Below are positions 6,928 through 7,229 of a stretch of DNA of 7,229 nt, one piece after another. The translations under genes and the position numbers were made by a program. Under the pieces are notes generated by a model. It was given only the letters and a program-made list of their open reading frames with translations, had not been told where the DNA came from and did not search any database. Origin of the DNA: Chlorobium sp. (GTDB lineage Bacteria; Bacteroidota; Chlorobiia; Chlorobiales; Chlorobiaceae); the NCBI GenBank assembly GCA_028278005.1, contig JANQFD010000169.1, forward strand, positions 1 through 7,229, written 5' to 3'. Numbering within the stretch: the stretch's first letter is position 1; the number at the start of each line of letters is the position of its first letter.

Positions 6928-7229
6928 ATGCTCCCGATCCTCACAGCTGAAGAAATGAGCCTTGCCGACCGGGCGGCGATCGAACTGCTGCGCACGGGAG
7001 AATCAAGGCTTATGGAGCTCGCAGGCCGCGAAGCATCCCGGATTATCAGGGAAACCCTTGAGGAAGAATGTGACGGCCTCGAAGGATTCTCTTTTCTCAT
7101 TGTTTGCGGGAAAGGAAACAACGGGGGGGACGGATTTGTTCTTGGCAGGCATCTGCTCAATCTCGGTGCCGACGTCGACCTGGTTCTCATATACCCTCCT
7201 GAATCCCTTTCCGAACTCAATCGGGAAGG
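6928..7229 (+). CDS. nnr: NAD(P)H-hydrate epimerase (YjeF N-terminal domain), 5' part only
   Basis: The first 100 codons of a gene run off the right edge. The product starts MLPILTAEEMSLADRAAIE, matching the usual YjeF_N opening (ILTAEQM..D..AI), continues with LMELAGREAS (28-37), and has the diagnostic CGKGNNGGDGF loop at 60-70, which binds the nucleotide in this Rossmann-like fold, followed by GRHLLNLGADVDLVLI. The enzyme interconverts the R and S epimers of hydrated NADH and NADPH so that the partner dehydratase can repair both. In many bacteria this domain is fused to an ADP/ATP-dependent dehydratase of the carbohydrate-kinase type; whether that is so here cannot be seen. The start is well constrained: the purL TGA, six bases upstream, lies in the same frame, so the ATG at 6928 is the first available ATG. 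Spacing of six bases implies translation coupled to purL in one operon. Confidence 0.93.
   Translation, partial: MLPILTAEEMSLADRAAIELLRTGESRLMELAGREASRIIRETLEEECDGLEGFSFLIVCGKGNNGGDGFVLGRHLLNLGADVDLVLIYPPESLSELNRE

Noticed and set aside
1..7229. Mobile elements, CRISPR arrays, defence genes, tRNA or rRNA genes
   Set aside because: Apart from one intergenic region, the window is filled by five housekeeping genes. I saw no transposase, regularly spaced repeats, or tRNA-like fold.

Overview
The window looks like ordinary housekeeping chromosome from a green sulfur bacterium (Chlorobi) or a close relative in the Fibrobacteres-Chlorobi-Bacteroidetes group. The best evidence is the SecA protein. 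It carries two insertions that Escherichia coli and Bacillus subtilis SecA lack and that match, as I recall them, the SecA proteins of Bacteroidetes and Chlorobi. The genus cannot be fixed from the sequence alone. Base composition is balanced, and no mobile element, CRISPR array, tRNA or rRNA is visible.

Layout. On the minus strand, positions 1-1285 hold two genes read leftward: a complete DHH/DHHA1 phosphoesterase of the NrnA type, then, 35 bases downstream of it, the first 60 codons of a probable leucyl aminopeptidase that runs off the left edge. A divergent intergenic region of about 216 bases (1286-1501) follows. On the plus strand come secA (1502-4606), purL (4639-6921) and the first 100 codons of an NAD(P)H-hydrate epimerase gene (6928 onward, running off the right edge). 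The plus-strand genes are separated by 32 and 6 bases with no terminator between them, so they are probably cotranscribed.

Functions. SecA drives export of proteins through SecYEG. PurL is the synthetase subunit for the fourth step of purine synthesis and is of the small type that needs separate PurS and PurQ, neither of which is in the window. The last gene repairs damaged NAD(P)H hydrates. On the other strand, the NrnA-like enzyme would degrade very short RNAs and/or 3'-phosphoadenosine 5'-phosphate, and the aminopeptidase would recycle peptides. These are unrelated housekeeping tasks, and nothing points to a dedicated shared pathway.

I found no convincing undescribed system. The part least explained is the intergenic region. 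It holds a perfect Shine-Dalgarno sequence that serves no annotated gene, a possible seven-codon leader ORF inside a hairpin, and two small dyads. None of the five annotated genes has an obvious Shine-Dalgarno sequence of its own.
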